In this document: piece by piece, positions 25,088-33,636 of the stretch
How the letters are laid out: the number at the start of each line of letters is the position of its first letter
Position numbering within the stretch: position 1 is the first letter of the stretch
Origin: Halioglobus sp.
GTDB lineage: Bacteria; Pseudomonadota; Gammaproteobacteria; Pseudomonadales; Halieaceae
DNA length: 64,000 bases
Direction: 5' to 3'
Assembly: GCA_020443425.1 (NCBI GenBank)
Contig: JAGRIE010000020.1
Span: 1-64,000 of the forward strand
The notes under the pieces: generated by a model
Database searches by the model: none
What the model was told of the DNA's origin: nothing
The model's input: only the letters and a program-made list of their open reading frames with translations
Position numbers and translations under genes: made by a program

Positions 25088-25837
25088 CTACAAGTCACCG
25101 GCCAGCACCAGGTTAAAGCCCGATGCCTGGGGTGTCGCAATCAGGGACAGCATCTGCTGCACCTGCGCATCGAGGTCGGTATCACTGCGCAGCTGCACAT
25201 CCACCTCGTAGTGCCGCTGCTCCAGTGCCAGGGTGCCTGTCGCTTCCAGCGGCCCCGACAGCGACAGGATCTCACCCTGCACCGGCCCGCCCTCGGGCTG
25301 CTCGAAATCGAGCGCATAGGTACCCAGCGGCACCAGCCCGCGCGGCGACTTCCAGCCGGCATTTTGCCACACCAGGCGCCCTTTGGCGCTGTAGGGCATA
25401 CCGCCGCGAATCTCCAGCAGTTCAGCCTGCAGGCTGAAGTGGCCGGCCACCGCAACCGGGGCAAACCGCGCCAGCGAGCCCGCCGCCAGCTGTGCCTCAA
25501 GGTCGAGCAACTCCAGGTCCTGCGAACCGCGCAGTATCACCTCCCCGGAAAAGCGCTGGTCGCCCCACACACTGCGCACGCTGAGGTGCGGCGACAGTGT
25601 CAGCAGCGACAGCGGATGCAGCGACCACTGCACGGCGCCGAGCTGGAAATACCCCTGCGGCAGGCGCAACATCACGCCGGTGGCGCTGCCGTTCCAAACA
25701 GTGCCGGACAGCCCGCGCAGCACCACCTGGTCAGCGGGCACCACCAGGCCGAGCAGGCGCGCGGGAGCGGTCATCAGGAGGCTGGCAAAGAGCAGCAGGG
25801 CCAGGGCCGCAGCTCCGACAAGTCGGGACATCTTCAC
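25088..25837 (-). CDS. gspN: Type II secretion system protein N (GspN)
   Basis: A 249-residue protein with one N-terminal membrane helix (LVGAAALALLLFASLLMTAP) and a periplasmic part. PADQVVLRGLSGTVWNGSA and ALDFEQPEGGPVQGEILSLS are typical for GspN, which has an AsmA-like lipid-transfer-like fold. It is the last gene of the gsp operon and starts one base after the gspM stop. GspN is dispensable in some systems; its exact role is not settled. The start is GTG 25837, with an alternative ATG two codons later. Confidence 0.85.
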   Translation of the reverse strand: MKMSRLVGAAALALLLFASLLMTAPARLLGLVVPADQVVLRGLSGTVWNGSATGVMLRLPQGYFQLGAVQWSLHPLSLLTLSPHLSVRSVWGDQRFSGEVILRGSQDLELLDLEAQLAAGSLARFAPVAVAGHFSLQAELLEIRGGMPYSAKGRLVWQNAGWKSPRGLVPLGTYALDFEQPEGGPVQGEILSLSGPLEATGTLALEQRHYEVDVQLRSDTDLDAQVQQMLSLIATPQASGFNLVLAGDL

Positions 25838-25838
25838 A

Positions 25839-26312
25839 CTATCCCGCCTCTGCTATACGCACTGTGACATTGACAAGTCCCGACGCACTGGACTGGGTCA
25901 GGGACACCTCGCGCACCAGCATGTGCTCGGTGTACTCCATCTGGTACAGCCACTTCAGGACATCGTCGAAGGACGCGTTTTCCAGTCGCACCTGGATTTC
26001 GCCGCGACTGTTGGGCTGCAGGCGGATCACCGGCAGTTGCAGGCGGCTGGTGGACTCGTTGATCACCGAGGTGAGGTTGCGGCGACTGCCGGTCTGGACG
26101 CCACCGGCGCGCAGTTGTAACAGCTCTGACACCATCGCATCGACACGCACCTGGGATTCGGCGATGGCCGAATTCTGCAGTGCCATCTGGTCGCGCTTGT
26201 CGGCCAGCGGTGACCACACCAGCATGTACAGCAGATAGAGAACCAGCACCACGCCCAGCACCAACAGGCTCATCTGCTCGCGCTGGTCGAGTTGGGAAAA
26301 CCACTCCTTCAT
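25839..26312 (-). CDS. gspM: Type II secretion system protein M (GspM)
   Basis: A 157-residue inner-membrane protein: a short cytoplasmic start (MKEWFSQLDQREQMSLLVLG), one membrane helix (VLGVVLVLYLLYMLVWSPLA) and a periplasmic ferredoxin-like domain with LENASFDDVLKWLYQMEYTE, the conserved GspM segment. It binds GspL in the inner-membrane platform. The ATG overlaps the gspL stop by four bases. Confidence 0.88.
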   Translation of the reverse strand: MKEWFSQLDQREQMSLLVLGVVLVLYLLYMLVWSPLADKRDQMALQNSAIAESQVRVDAMVSELLQLRAGGVQTGSRRNLTSVINESTSRLQLPVIRLQPNSRGEIQVRLENASFDDVLKWLYQMEYTEHMLVREVSLTQSSASGLVNVTVRIAEAG

Positions 26313-27511
26313 GACCGCTCCGTTACCCGCAGGCGGGCGCTGACGCGTTCGCCCTGGGTGGCACTGCTTTCCATAACCGCTTCCAGGCCCGCCTCACTCA
26401 TGCGACTGCGCAGCTGCTCCACGCCCTCAAAGTCAGCGGCCACGATATTAAGGCGCATTTCGTTGCCCTTGTCGTTGTAGTTGATGCTCGCGATCGAGGT
26501 GCCGGGCATACCGGCTATCGCCCCGCCCACGCGTTCGATCAGGCCGATAAACCCGCTGGGCTGGCCGCTGCCGCCGGCGAGTTCCAGCTGCCGGCGCAAT
26601 TGCTTCTCGGCATCGACCACCGCGCCGCGCGGGACCGCCTGGCGATAGCTCTCCTCCACCGCCGTGCGCAGCGCGAGGTTCTGCGATGCCAGGTTGCGAT
26701 ACTCGGCGTAGACCGCCGCCAGCTGGATAATACAGGCGCCGAGGAATACCGCGGCCACAGCCCGCCACTGCTGCCACCACTGCGCCAGTGGCAGGCGCGG
26801 CGCAAACTCCCCCTGCAGCAGGTTCACCCTGACGGCGGGCACTTCGCTGAGCATCAGCGCGGCGCACAGGTTGCCGCGGCGCCACTGCACCCTGTCGCGC
26901 AGCTCCGCGGGTAGCAGGGCGGTGTCCTCCGCCTGGTCCAGGCCGTAGATCACCACCGCCTGCGGCGCCTCGCCATCTGCCAGCACGCCCTGCAGCAGCG
27001 GCTCAACCAGCTCCCGTTCAACCGTGAAACCCTCGCACTGCCCGGTGCGGACAATGGCGCAGTCACCCTCCATCACCAGACACCATTCACCGGCCTGCCA
27101 CGGCAGCAACAGGGGCTCCGGCATCCACAGCGGGATAGCGGGCAGCCCGTCGAGCAGTTCCTGCCACTGCTGCATCTTCGCTCTCGCCACCACCGCGGCG
27201 GCATAGCGATCATCGTCCAGCGCCGTGTAGGCGAAATGCAGGTTGTCGATATCGGCGGCCACCTGCTCTTCCAGCATGAACGGCAGGGACTGGCTGAGAT
27301 GCTTTTTTTCCTCCGGCGCCACGGCCAGCGTCAGCAGGCGGGCATCGGCACCGGGCACGGCAAAACAGACCTTGATGCGACGCTGCGACAGCGTCGCGCG
27401 CAGACTGTCGCGCACGGCGTCGTCGTCCAGCCACTGTGGCTGGTCGCCGGCACCGGGCGGATACCACGCCAGGCGGCCCCCGACGGGGCGGACTACAGCG
27501 GATTCGCGCAA
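26309..27511 (-). CDS. gspL: Type II secretion system protein L (GspL)
   Basis: A 400-residue bitopic protein. Residues about 1-245 form the cytoplasmic actin-like domain that docks the GspE ATPase (FAVPGADARLLTLAVAPEEK; FMLEEQVAADIDNLHFAY). One membrane helix lies near residues 247-263 (AVAAVFLGACIIQLAAVY), followed by a periplasmic ferredoxin-like domain (GTSIASINYNDKGNEMRLNI). The start is a TTG behind GAGGGG, about 60 bases after gspK; no better start is visible in the frame. The N-terminal part is shorter than in some homologues. Confidence 0.87.
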   Translation of the reverse strand: MRESAVVRPVGGRLAWYPPGAGDQPQWLDDDAVRDSLRATLSQRRIKVCFAVPGADARLLTLAVAPEEKKHLSQSLPFMLEEQVAADIDNLHFAYTALDDDRYAAAVVARAKMQQWQELLDGLPAIPLWMPEPLLLPWQAGEWCLVMEGDCAIVRTGQCEGFTVERELVEPLLQGVLADGEAPQAVVIYGLDQAEDTALLPAELRDRVQWRRGNLCAALMLSEVPAVRVNLLQGEFAPRLPLAQWWQQWRAVAAVFLGACIIQLAAVYAEYRNLASQNLALRTAVEESYRQAVPRGAVVDAEKQLRRQLELAGGSGQPSGFIGLIERVGGAIAGMPGTSIASINYNDKGNEMRLNIVAADFEGVEQLRSRMSEAGLEAVMESSATQGERVSARLRVTERS

Positions 27512-27572
27512 AACGGTGTGCCCCTCACTGCGTAACTCTCACGGTGTATTTCCCTGTCATTGCGGCACCCGA

Positions 27573-28625
27573 CTACAGACTGCCACTGGCCCTGATGAGG
27601 GTGTCAATCTGGCGATTGTGGCGATGGAGCACACTGTACAAGCGCATGTTCCTGTCGGCAACCTCCGCAGTGGCATCCAGCAGAAAGTACGATGAACTCT
27701 GCCCCAGCTGCGAGCGGATGGCGGACATCTTTTCCCGCCTGCCTTCGAACACCGGGTTGTCAATAAAATCGTTGATATCCCTGAAGCCTACCTCTTCGCG
27801 ATACTCGGCCAGCGACAGGCCCTCCTCCGCACTGAGGGGGCTGAGATCCTTGTCGGCGTTGATCGAGCGCAGCACCATCGGTGGCGCCGTGTGGATATTC
27901 AGCTTCGCCGGCGTCTGCGGCCACACGGTCACCCACGGTCGCAGCGCCTCGTAGATCTCCGGCGTCACATAGGCCACTGCGCGCAGCTCACTGACGCTGG
28001 CCATCGGCCGGTTCGCCGCGCGGTAGGCCGGGGTCTGCCCGTAGTAATAATCGTCCTCCGCGCCATCGGCGGAGGGAATGGTATCGGCATCGAGCCAGTC
28101 GCTGATCGATTCGGTGATGGCGATCGCCTCCTGTTGGCTGACCAGTGGTTCCTCCAGCGCCTGCAGCAGCCGGATGAACTGCTCCTGCGCAGCGGTAAAG
28201 CGATTCTCGACACCGGTCTGGCTGCCGCCGGATACCCGGGTGGCGAGCGCGTTCAGGTTGAAACGCCCCTGCAGGTCCTCCAGTTGTCCCTGCATCCAGC
28301 CGATATCGTCCAGCGGGTAGCTGGGTGCTTTCTGGGCCCAGAGGTCCTGCAGGTCATCGCGTTGCAGGCCTTCCGCTTTGTCCTCATCGTAATCCATCAC
28401 CAGCACCATGGCGGCGAGATCCTCGGCGCCGCGCAGGTAGGCCTGCGCCTGCTCGTCGAACAGCAGATTGACGCTGCGCTGGAAGAAGCGGTCAAAATCG
28501 CCCTTCATGGCAACCACCAGCGCGGTGGCCAGGGCAAACACCAGCATGGCGACAATCAGCGCCGCGCCGCGCTGCGAGCGGCGCGCACCGGCGCCGCGCC
28601 GTGAACTACAGTGGTGGCAGTGCAT
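27573..28625 (-). CDS. gspK: Type II secretion minor pseudopilin GspK
   Basis: A 350-residue pseudopilin, the large tip subunit. The prepilin site is RSQRGAALIVAMLVFALATA: Gly followed by a hydrophobic helix, with Glu5 absent as is characteristic for GspK. The globular part contains the SAM-like insertion (GRFNLNALATR; AITESISDWLDAD) and calcium-site acidic residues. Its start overlaps the gspJ end by 20 bases. GspK caps the pseudopilus together with GspI and GspJ. Confidence 0.9.
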   Translation of the reverse strand: MHCHHCSSRRGAGARRSQRGAALIVAMLVFALATALVVAMKGDFDRFFQRSVNLLFDEQAQAYLRGAEDLAAMVLVMDYDEDKAEGLQRDDLQDLWAQKAPSYPLDDIGWMQGQLEDLQGRFNLNALATRVSGGSQTGVENRFTAAQEQFIRLLQALEEPLVSQQEAIAITESISDWLDADTIPSADGAEDDYYYGQTPAYRAANRPMASVSELRAVAYVTPEIYEALRPWVTVWPQTPAKLNIHTAPPMVLRSINADKDLSPLSAEEGLSLAEYREEVGFRDINDFIDNPVFEGRREKMSAIRSQLGQSSSYFLLDATAEVADRNMRLYSVLHRHNRQIDTLIRASGSL

Positions 28626-29259
28626 AGATGCGCCTCACTTCTCCCCAATCCTCCAGTTGCAGCGTCATTTCGATCGCCACCGGCGCTGCCAGGTCCTGGT
28701 CCGGCACACTGGTATCCGCCACCCAGTTCTCGCTCCAGTTGGCCGTGTCGATGGTGGTGCCGCCAGTCTGGACCTGCAGTGCCTCCAGCGCCGGCAAAAA
28801 CGTCAGCAGCAGATCATCCACCTGATCCAGCAGCAACACCGACTGCGGCTCCGTGTCCGCCGCGCGATCCAGCACCGCGTAGGAGTCCCGCCACAGGCCG
28901 CCGTCCTCGAGCCGATAGTTGATGCGCTGCAGGTTGCTGCGCGGATGGTCATTGGGATTATGCCAGCCGGTGCGGGTAAAACTGAGCGGAAACCTCGCCA
29001 GCAGCCCGCCGGTCAGCGCCGGCTCCACCTCGCCGAACTCATCGCGCACAGGCCGGTTGGCGAACTGCCGCAGATCCCGCGAGATAATCATCAGCGCGCG
29101 GTTCACCTCGTAGATGCGGTCGGTATTCTCACGCAGGCGCTCCACACCCGACATCACGGTGGACAGGCTGGTATAGGCAATCATCGACACGAACGCGGTA
29201 ATCGCCATCGCGATCAGCACCTCGATCAGGGTAAAGCCTGACGGCCGTTTTCTGCCCAT
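28606..29259 (-). CDS. gspJ: Type II secretion minor pseudopilin GspJ
   Basis: A 217-residue pseudopilin. After a short basic leader (MGRKRPSG) the prepilin peptidase site GFTLIEVLIAMAITAFVS has Glu5 in place. Downstream ALMIISRDLRQFANRPV and RTGWHNPNDHPRSNLQRINY are typical of GspJ. The ATG at 29259 is selected because upstream codons in this frame have no leader-like features and overlap gspI. It lies 13 bases after the gspI stop. Confidence 0.9.
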   Translation of the reverse strand: MGRKRPSGFTLIEVLIAMAITAFVSMIAYTSLSTVMSGVERLRENTDRIYEVNRALMIISRDLRQFANRPVRDEFGEVEPALTGGLLARFPLSFTRTGWHNPNDHPRSNLQRINYRLEDGGLWRDSYAVLDRAADTEPQSVLLLDQVDDLLLTFLPALEALQVQTGGTTIDTANWSENWVADTSVPDQDLAAPVAIEMTLQLEDWGEVRRIYALPPL

Positions 29260-29272
29260 CGGGGTCAACGCC

Positions 29273-29788
29273 TCATCCTTCAATACCCAGGGACTCGCCG
29301 AGATCCTCAATACTCTCGGGCGGGGTGTCACTGCCGGTGCTACCAGTGCCGGTGTCGCTGCCACTCCCGGTATCGCCGCCGCTCTCCTCAGGCAGGCCGT
29401 CCGGGTCGACCGCCAGGTCGCCAAACAGGGACGCCGTCAACTTGAACAGTGGTTGCTCACGCCGCTCCTCGCTGAGCGCGACGCTGATATCAACCCGGAA
29501 GACCTTGCCGGCCTCTGTCGCGGTCGTCTCCGTCCACCAGTACCAGTCGCGGTCGACAAACTCCTTTTCGCCGCTGTCCTTGCCGGCCTTCAGGTTGCGG
29601 GTGGAGGCGACCACCAGGCGCATCTCGGTCAGCTTGTTCACCGCCACCATTTCCGCCAGCGTCTTGTCGCGCAGGTAGGCGGCGTCGTCGACCTGCTGGT
29701 ACAGCGCCATCAGCAGCGCGGGCAGCGTGATCGCGACAATGGCCAGCGCCACCATCACCTCCACCAGTGTGAACCCACGCGCGCGCAT
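29273..29788 (-). CDS. gspI: Type II secretion minor pseudopilin GspI with acidic Gly/Ser/Thr tail
   Basis: A 171-residue pseudopilin. A three-residue leader MRA-RG precedes the cleavage/helix segment GFTLVEVMVALAIVAITLPA. The body includes AEMVAVNKLTEMRLV, the GspI signature. The ATG overlaps the gspH stop in TGATG. Unusually, the last 40 residues are an acidic low-complexity tail (ESGGDTGSGSDTGTGSTGSD), longer than the GspI proteins known to me, which end shortly after the core. It might be an exposed flexible appendage at the pseudopilus tip. Confidence 0.88.
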   Translation of the reverse strand: MRARGFTLVEVMVALAIVAITLPALLMALYQQVDDAAYLRDKTLAEMVAVNKLTEMRLVVASTRNLKAGKDSGEKEFVDRDWYWWTETTATEAGKVFRVDISVALSEERREQPLFKLTASLFGDLAVDPDGLPEESGGDTGSGSDTGTGSTGSDTPPESIEDLGESLGIEG

Positions 29789-30417
29789 CAGCGATCGTAC
29801 TCCGCATCCTCTGCCTCGCCGCGGCGCAGCAGGTCGAAACGGCCCAGCAGGTCCCACTCCACACGCCACAGCAAATCACCGGACTCCAGGCTGCGGAAAT
29901 TGAGTGCGCCCACCGTGGTTTCACCGCTGGCATAGAAAACCACCTGCGGCCGCACACGGGCCTCGTCCTCCTCGTAGTCGTTGTCCTCCAGCGACAGCTC
30001 GACAACCGGCGCATCCTCCAGCTCCAGTTCCATCGACACCCCCGGCGGCAGCGTCTGCGGCACGAACATATCGCCGCCGTTGACGGGCTCCTCCCAGCCA
30101 TCGATATGGCGCTGCAGCCAGCTGTAGCGGTATACGGTGTCACCGGCCTGCTGTTCCTCCTGCAGCAGCAGGCCGTAATCCACGCCGGTCATCTGCGCCT
30201 CATCCAGCGCATAGCTGGCGACATCGGCGAGGCTGCGCACCTGGGATTGCAACTGGATGTCCTGGCCGCCGGAACTGACCGAGAGATTCACCAGCGTGGT
30301 GACCAGCACCACCACCATCAGCGCCACCAGCAGTTCGAGCAGGCTGAACCCGCGCTGGCGCCGATGCGCCGCAGCGCCGACCGGGGACCCGGACAGCGCT
30401 GCGGGGGGGTTAACCAT
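29788..30417 (-). CDS. gspH: Type II secretion minor pseudopilin GspH
   Basis: A 209-residue pseudopilin. The leader is longer (about 22 residues, basic, HRRQRG) and precedes GFSLLELLVALMVVVLVTTL with Glu5. The body shows QSQVRSLADVASYALDEAQ and GVDYGLLLQEE, as in GspH/XcpU. It lies between the major pseudopilin gspG and gspI, as expected for the conserved gene order. Confidence 0.88.
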   Translation of the reverse strand: MVNPPAALSGSPVGAAAHRRQRGFSLLELLVALMVVVLVTTLVNLSVSSGGQDIQLQSQVRSLADVASYALDEAQMTGVDYGLLLQEEQQAGDTVYRYSWLQRHIDGWEEPVNGGDMFVPQTLPPGVSMELELEDAPVVELSLEDNDYEEDEARVRPQVVFYASGETTVGALNFRSLESGDLLWRVEWDLLGRFDLLRRGEAEDAEYDR

Positions 30418-30423
30418 GCGAAA

Positions 30424-30858
30424 TCAGTCCTCTATTTTCCAGTTGCCGATATCGGCGGCCTGGCCCTCACCGCCGGACAGGCCGTCCGCGCCCAGGGAGT
30501 AGATATCCACCTCGCCGTGCTCACCCGGGCTCAGGTACAGGTAGGGCCGGCCCCAGGGATCGATCGGCAGTTCCGAGAGGTAGCCGCCCTCCTTGAAGTT
30601 GCGCGGCTCGGGGCTGATGGTGCTGGCCTCCACCAATGCCTCCAGGCCCTGCTCGGTGGTCGGGTAGACATAGTTGTCCAGCCGGTAGATTTTCAGCGCC
30701 GTCTCGATCGCCTTGAAATCCGCCTGCGCTTTCTGCACGCGGGCCTCATCGGCGCGATTCAGTACCGTGGGCGCGACCACGCTGATCAGCAAGCCCATGA
30801 TCACCAGTACGACCAGGATTTCCACCAGCGAGAATCCCGCATTGCTTCGTTGTTTCAT
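30424..30858 (-). CDS. gspG: Type II secretion major pseudopilin GspG
   Basis: A 144-residue pseudopilin that polymerises into the pseudopilus. It has a short leader MKQRSNAG, then FSLVEILVVLVIMGLLISVV with Glu5, KAQADFKAIETALKIYRLDN, and the conserved YPTTEQGLEALVEAS and PWGRPYLY segments. The calcium-site Asp residues occur in the C-terminal SLGADGLSGGEGQAADIGNW. Near-perfect family length. Confidence 0.95.
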   Translation of the reverse strand: MKQRSNAGFSLVEILVVLVIMGLLISVVAPTVLNRADEARVQKAQADFKAIETALKIYRLDNYVYPTTEQGLEALVEASTISPEPRNFKEGGYLSELPIDPWGRPYLYLSPGEHGEVDIYSLGADGLSGGEGQAADIGNWKIED

Positions 30859-30861
30859 CGT

Positions 30862-32082
30862 TCAATTCACCATTGTATTGAGATCAAATATCGGTAACAG
30901 AATCGCGAGGACGATGGTCAGCACCATGCCCCCCATAAACACTACCATCAGTGGTTCAAACAGGCTCATCAGCGTGCCCATTGTCATTTCCAGCTCGCGC
31001 TCCTGGTTGGTCGCCGAGCGCTCCAGCATGCTCTCCAGCTCACCGCTGGCCTCACCACTGGCCACCATGTGCACCATCATCGGCGGGAAACGGCCGCTTT
31101 CACGCAGTGCCCGGTTCAGGCTGCTGCCTTCCTGCACGCGCTCCGCCACCTCGATACTGTCCTCGCGCAACACCAGATTGGTCAGCACCTGGCCGGCGAT
31201 ACGCAGTGATTCCAGCAGCGGCACGCCACTGGCCATCAGGATACTGAGCGTAGAGGCAAAGCGGGCGGTATCCATCGCGATCACCACCCGCGACACCCCC
31301 GGCATGCGCAACAGTGTGCGATGCCAGCGCTTTTTCCGCACCGGATTGCGCAGCAGCTGCCGCAGCGCGAAATACACAGCCAGCACCCCCGCCAGCAGGT
31401 AGATGCCATAGTGCTGGAAGAAGTCACTGGTAGCGATTAGACCGCGCGTCAACAGCGGCAGTTCCCGGTGGCTGTGGGAGAATATGCCCACCAGTTCCGG
31501 CACCACAAACACCAGCAGCAGCAGCACCACCGCTATCGCCACCCCGACCAGGATGAACGGGTAGATCATCGCCATTTTCAGCTTCTGGCCGGTGTACTGG
31601 CGCTGCTCGGTGTAGTCCGCCAACTGCTGTAATACCGGGCCGAGGAAACCGGCATGCTCGCCGGCGTGCACCATGGCGCGGTACATCTCATTGAACACGC
31701 GCGGAAACTCGCCCATCGCGTAGGCCAGTGTATGCCCCTCGGCCACGCGCGATCGCACCTGCAACAACATCCCCTTGATGCGGTTGTTGCGGCTCTGTTC
31801 GGCCGCCGCCTGCAGGGCCTCGTCCAGCGGCAGGTTGGCCTCCACCAGCGTCGCCAGCTGGCGGGTGACCAGCGCCAGGTCGCTGACACTGATTCGCGAC
31901 AGCATGGTGGACGGGCGGAAACCGGGGGCGGTGGACTCAGCCTTGTTGGCCTGCGCCACCTCAACCGGCCGCAGGTCCTGGCCGCGCAACTGTGTGCGCA
32001 CCTGGCGCTCGGAATCGCCCTCAAGCACGCCCTTGACGATTTTTCCCTGGGGATTCAGGGCCCGATAGCGGTACGCAGTCAC
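30862..32082 (-). CDS. gspF: Type II secretion inner-membrane platform protein GspF
   Basis: A 406-residue polytopic protein starting MTAYRYRALNPQGKIVKG, with two repeated T2SSF domains (RQLATLVEANLPLDEALQAA; ARFASTLSILMASGVPLLES) and three membrane helices, the last ending GGMVLTIVLAILLPIFDLNT. It couples the GspE ATPase to pseudopilus assembly. The start is GTG 32082; the gspG gene follows after 3 bases. Confidence 0.93.
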   Translation of the reverse strand: MTAYRYRALNPQGKIVKGVLEGDSERQVRTQLRGQDLRPVEVAQANKAESTAPGFRPSTMLSRISVSDLALVTRQLATLVEANLPLDEALQAAAEQSRNNRIKGMLLQVRSRVAEGHTLAYAMGEFPRVFNEMYRAMVHAGEHAGFLGPVLQQLADYTEQRQYTGQKLKMAMIYPFILVGVAIAVVLLLLVFVVPELVGIFSHSHRELPLLTRGLIATSDFFQHYGIYLLAGVLAVYFALRQLLRNPVRKKRWHRTLLRMPGVSRVVIAMDTARFASTLSILMASGVPLLESLRIAGQVLTNLVLREDSIEVAERVQEGSSLNRALRESGRFPPMMVHMVASGEASGELESMLERSATNQERELEMTMGTLMSLFEPLMVVFMGGMVLTIVLAILLPIFDLNTMVN

Positions 32083-32109
32083 AACTCAACCCTGTGCATC
32101 AGCGGCGCA

Positions 32110-33636
32110 TCAGACGATGGAAGTCACGCGCATGACTTCCTCAATGCTGGTCTCGCCCGCCAGGATGCGGCGCCGACCATCGCTCTCGATACCGGGGTAT
32201 TTGCGCCGCGCCACTTTCAGGATGTCCTGTTCATTGGCGCTCTCGTACACCATCTGCCGCACATCGTCATCGATCTCGACCATCTCGTAAATGCCGGTAC
32301 GACCGTGGTAGCCAGTGTATTTGCAGGTTTCACACCCCTTGGCGTGGTGCACCCGGGCAGTGGTGTCACCGGCATCCAGCCGCAGCAGCTCGCGCTCGGC
32401 GGCGTTGGGCTCGGCCTCCACCTTGCAGTCCTTGCACAGCAGCCGCACCAGGCGCTGCGCCATCACCGCGACCAGGCTGGACGACAACAGAAAGGGCTCG
32501 ATCCCCATATCCTTCAAGCGCGTGATCGCGCCGATGGCGGTATTGGTGTGCAGGGTGGACAGCACCAGGTGGCCGGTGAGCGACGCCTGCACGGCGATTT
32601 CGGCCGTCTCCAGATCGCGGATCTCGCCCACCATCACCACGTCCGGGTCCTGCCGCAGGATCGCGCGCAAGCCGCGGGCGAATGTCATATCCACCTTGGC
32701 GTTGACCTGGGTCTGCCCTATCCCGGGCAACATGTACTCGACCGGGTCCTCAATCGTCAGGATATTGCGGGACGTCTCGTTGATCTCGCCCAGCCCGGCG
32801 TAAAGGGTGGTGGTTTTACCCGAGCCGGTGGGACCGGTCACCAGGATAATACCGTGGGGGCTGTGCAGGTGTTTCTTGAACGCGCTCAACACCTGGCTGT
32901 TCATCGCCAACTGGGTCAGCTGCAACTGCCCGGCCGCGGTATCCAGCAGGCGCAGCACCACCCGCTCGCCGTGCGCGGAGGGAATGGTCGACATACGGAT
33001 ATCCACCGCGTGGCCGGCGATACGGACGGAAATCCTGCCGTCCTGCGGCACCCGCTTCTCGGCGATATCCAGCCGCGCCATGACTTTCAGGCGCGACACC
33101 AGCAGCGGCGCCAGCATGCGCTTGGGCGACAGCACCTCGGCCAGCACGCCGTCGACACGGTAGCGCACGCTGAGCCTGTCCTCGAACGTCTCGATGTGGA
33201 TATCCGACGCCTGCTCGCGCACGGCCTGCGAGAGGATGGCATTGATCAGGCGGATGATGGGCGCATCGTCCTCGGTGTCCATCAGGTCACCGGCATCGGG
33301 GATGGCGTCGGCGAGGCGGCTGAGATCGACATCGGCGCCGATATCCTCAGCCATCTGCACGGCCTCGTTGTTATTGCGCTGGTAGGCCAGCGTCAGCCGC
33401 CGCTTGAAATCGGCCTCCGGCACACCCTGCAGCACAAAGGGCCCGCCGAGCAAGCGGCGCAATTCCGTCAGCACCTGCGCTTTCGGCTGCCCCAGATGCA
33501 CCACGAGGGTTGCCCCGTCATCCGCCGCATCGAGCAGCACGCCGTGCTGCTGGGCAAAAGTGAACGGCAGGCCGGGGCGAACCGAGGTGGCCGCAACAGG
33601 CGCCTCCTCCGGCAGCAACTCAGCGGACTCTGTCAC
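32110..33636 (-). CDS. gspE: Type II secretion ATPase GspE
   Basis: A 508-residue cytoplasmic hexameric ATPase. Walker A is in GPTGSGKTTTLYAGL, the Asp box in ILTIEDPVEYMLPGIGQTQV, the Walker B region in LRAILRQDPDVVMVGEIRD and the His box in GHLVLSTLHTNTA. A zinc-binding tetracysteine element is present (CKDC and CETC). The N-terminal domain binds GspL. The GTG at 33636 overlaps the gspD TGA as GTGA, which supports this start over the longer in-frame one lying inside gspD. Confidence 0.94.
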   Translation of the reverse strand: MTESAELLPEEAPVAATSVRPGLPFTFAQQHGVLLDAADDGATLVVHLGQPKAQVLTELRRLLGGPFVLQGVPEADFKRRLTLAYQRNNNEAVQMAEDIGADVDLSRLADAIPDAGDLMDTEDDAPIIRLINAILSQAVREQASDIHIETFEDRLSVRYRVDGVLAEVLSPKRMLAPLLVSRLKVMARLDIAEKRVPQDGRISVRIAGHAVDIRMSTIPSAHGERVVLRLLDTAAGQLQLTQLAMNSQVLSAFKKHLHSPHGIILVTGPTGSGKTTTLYAGLGEINETSRNILTIEDPVEYMLPGIGQTQVNAKVDMTFARGLRAILRQDPDVVMVGEIRDLETAEIAVQASLTGHLVLSTLHTNTAIGAITRLKDMGIEPFLLSSSLVAVMAQRLVRLLCKDCKVEAEPNAAERELLRLDAGDTTARVHHAKGCETCKYTGYHGRTGIYEMVEIDDDVRQMVYESANEQDILKVARRKYPGIESDGRRRILAGETSIEEVMRVTSIV

